64,000 bases of DNA, taken from Arthrobacter sp. M4 (GTDB taxonomy: Bacteria > Actinomycetota > Actinomycetes > Actinomycetales > Micrococcaceae). Below are positions 63,544 to 64,000 of this stretch, piece after piece. Within the stretch, counting starts at the first letter, position 1. Each line of letters starts with the position of its first letter. The stretch lies in contig NZ_JAIWYX010000003.1 of assembly GCF_020251205.1 (NCBI RefSeq), positions 124,001 through 188,000 of the forward strand, written 5' to 3'. The translations under genes were made by a program, and so were the position numbers. The notes beneath the pieces were generated by a model. It ran no database searches and was not told the origin of the DNA. It was given only the letters and a program-made list of their open reading frames with translations.

Positions 63544-64000
63544 CAATGACGACGCCCGCGGCGTCCAGGAAGTCCTTCACTGTGCAGTTGTCGATACCGA
63601 GGAATGCGCAAGCTTCGGGCACGGTGCATCGGTCTTCCAGCGTCAGTTCCTCGTTGGAGACCACGATAACCTCGTAGGTCGAGGCCAGCTGCTGCGCCAG
63701 GACGACCGTCGCGAGAGCTTGCTGCTGGTCGGTCTCCTCATTGTTGATATCCATGATGTGCTGCTGAGAGGGAGCCAGGGCGAAGTCAACGCAGACGGAC
63801 TGGACACTGTTGTAGTTGACTTTCGCATCGTTCTTGAGGATCCTCCAGCCCGATGCGGCCCAGATCGTTACAGGTTCGCCTCTGGCGTACTGCTGCCGTT
63901 CATTCTTCGCGGCCTCGCAGTAGATGACACGAGACTTATCCCGAAGTTCTGTCAGCTGCTCAGTGAGCGTGTCGTCGTCGACTGCTAGCTCATTCAGAGT
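63527..64000 (-). CDS. PIN-like (DUF4411-type) protein, 5' end outside window
   Basis: The minus-strand frame is open from the window end to the stop at 63527, giving at least 157 residues; the ATG at 63754 is internal, since the 82 codons before it are clearly coding (YCEAAKNERQQYARG, IWAASGWRILKNDAKVNYNS). The C-terminal part, TYEVIVVSNEELTLEDRCTV followed by PEACAFLGI and a final V-K-D-F-L segment, resembles DUF4411 PIN proteins, where a late acidic site is followed by a cofactor-like helix. PIN proteins are usually RNases of toxin-antitoxin or defence systems. The assignment is based on partial sequence. Confidence 0.55.
   Translation of the reverse strand, partial: TLNELAVDDDTLTEQLTELRDKSRVIYCEAAKNERQQYARGEPVTIWAASGWRILKNDAKVNYNSVQSVCVDFALAPSQQHIMDINNEETDQQQALATVVLAQQLASTYEVIVVSNEELTLEDRCTVPEACAFLGIDNCTVKDFLDAAGVVIVTKAP

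Overview
The window is GC-rich DNA from an actinomycete. Protein content (actinobacterial CAZyme operons, DUF4192, Tn554-type recombinase trios, LacI/AraC sugar regulators) suggests an Arthrobacter-like Micrococcaceae, but no rRNA or tRNA is present to confirm this. The 28-32 kb transport operon is visibly less GC-rich than the phn genes, in keeping with a patchwork accessory region.

Layout. (1) 1-6.45 kb, + strand: the distal part of a carbon-phosphorus lyase operon (phnI cut by the window edge, phnJ, phnK, phnL, a DUF1045 protein, phnM, phnN), every junction a 4-bp ATGA/GTGA overlap. The last gene fuses PhnN to a hexapeptide-repeat acyltransferase. (2) 6.5-14.2 kb: a decayed GH3 gene, then a minus-strand operon encoding ferredoxin, ferredoxin reductase, cytochrome P450, a frameshifted NHL/SMP-30-like protein and a DUF5060/DUF4038 glycosidase, with a divergent AraC regulator. 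(3) 14.4-17.4 kb: a graveyard of transposase and tyrosine-recombinase remnants. (4) 17.7-34.6 kb: a sugar-catabolic locus with a seven-gene operon (GH99-like, TIM-barrel isomerase, D-2-hydroxyacid dehydrogenase, DUF2264, GH78 alpha-L-rhamnosidase, small protein, LacI), a divergent AraC regulator, an oligosaccharide ABC importer, and second copies of the DUF2264 and GH99-like genes. (5) 34.8-45.6 kb: transporter remnants, then an eight-gene operon (LacI, two permeases, binding lipoprotein, two ADP-ribosylglycohydrolase-family proteins, ribokinase-type kinase, glycosidase/SUMF1 fusion) headed by three identical-core LacI operators. (6) 46-49.1 kb: a small membrane protein and a second set of decayed tyrosine recombinases. 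(7) 49.3-51.3 kb: a DUF4192 gene flanked by two copies of a repeat that folds into a conserved multi-stem RNA-like structure. (8) 51.6-64 kb: a defence island holding a complete type I restriction-modification operon (hsdM-hsdS-hsdR), a two-gene NYN-nuclease plus HTH/methylase/specificity fusion unit, a winged-helix protein, a broken serine recombinase, a DUF6602-like putative nuclease and a PIN-like protein truncated by the window end.

How the parts work together. The phn genes would convert alkylphosphonates to PRPP. The two sugar blocks each pair an ABC importer with cytoplasmic glycosidases and dedicated regulators; rhamnose- and probably uronate-containing oligosaccharides for the first and a ribosylated compound for the second are reasonable inferences, not demonstrated. 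Recombinase remnants on both sides of the 17-46 kb sugar region suggest it arrived as an island. The best candidates for undescribed biology are the NYN/HTH-methylase-S unit (58.1-60.8 kb) with its duplicated upstream element, the structured repeat flanking DUF4192, and the ADP-ribosylglycohydrolase/ribokinase operon with its glycosidase-SUMF1 fusion.
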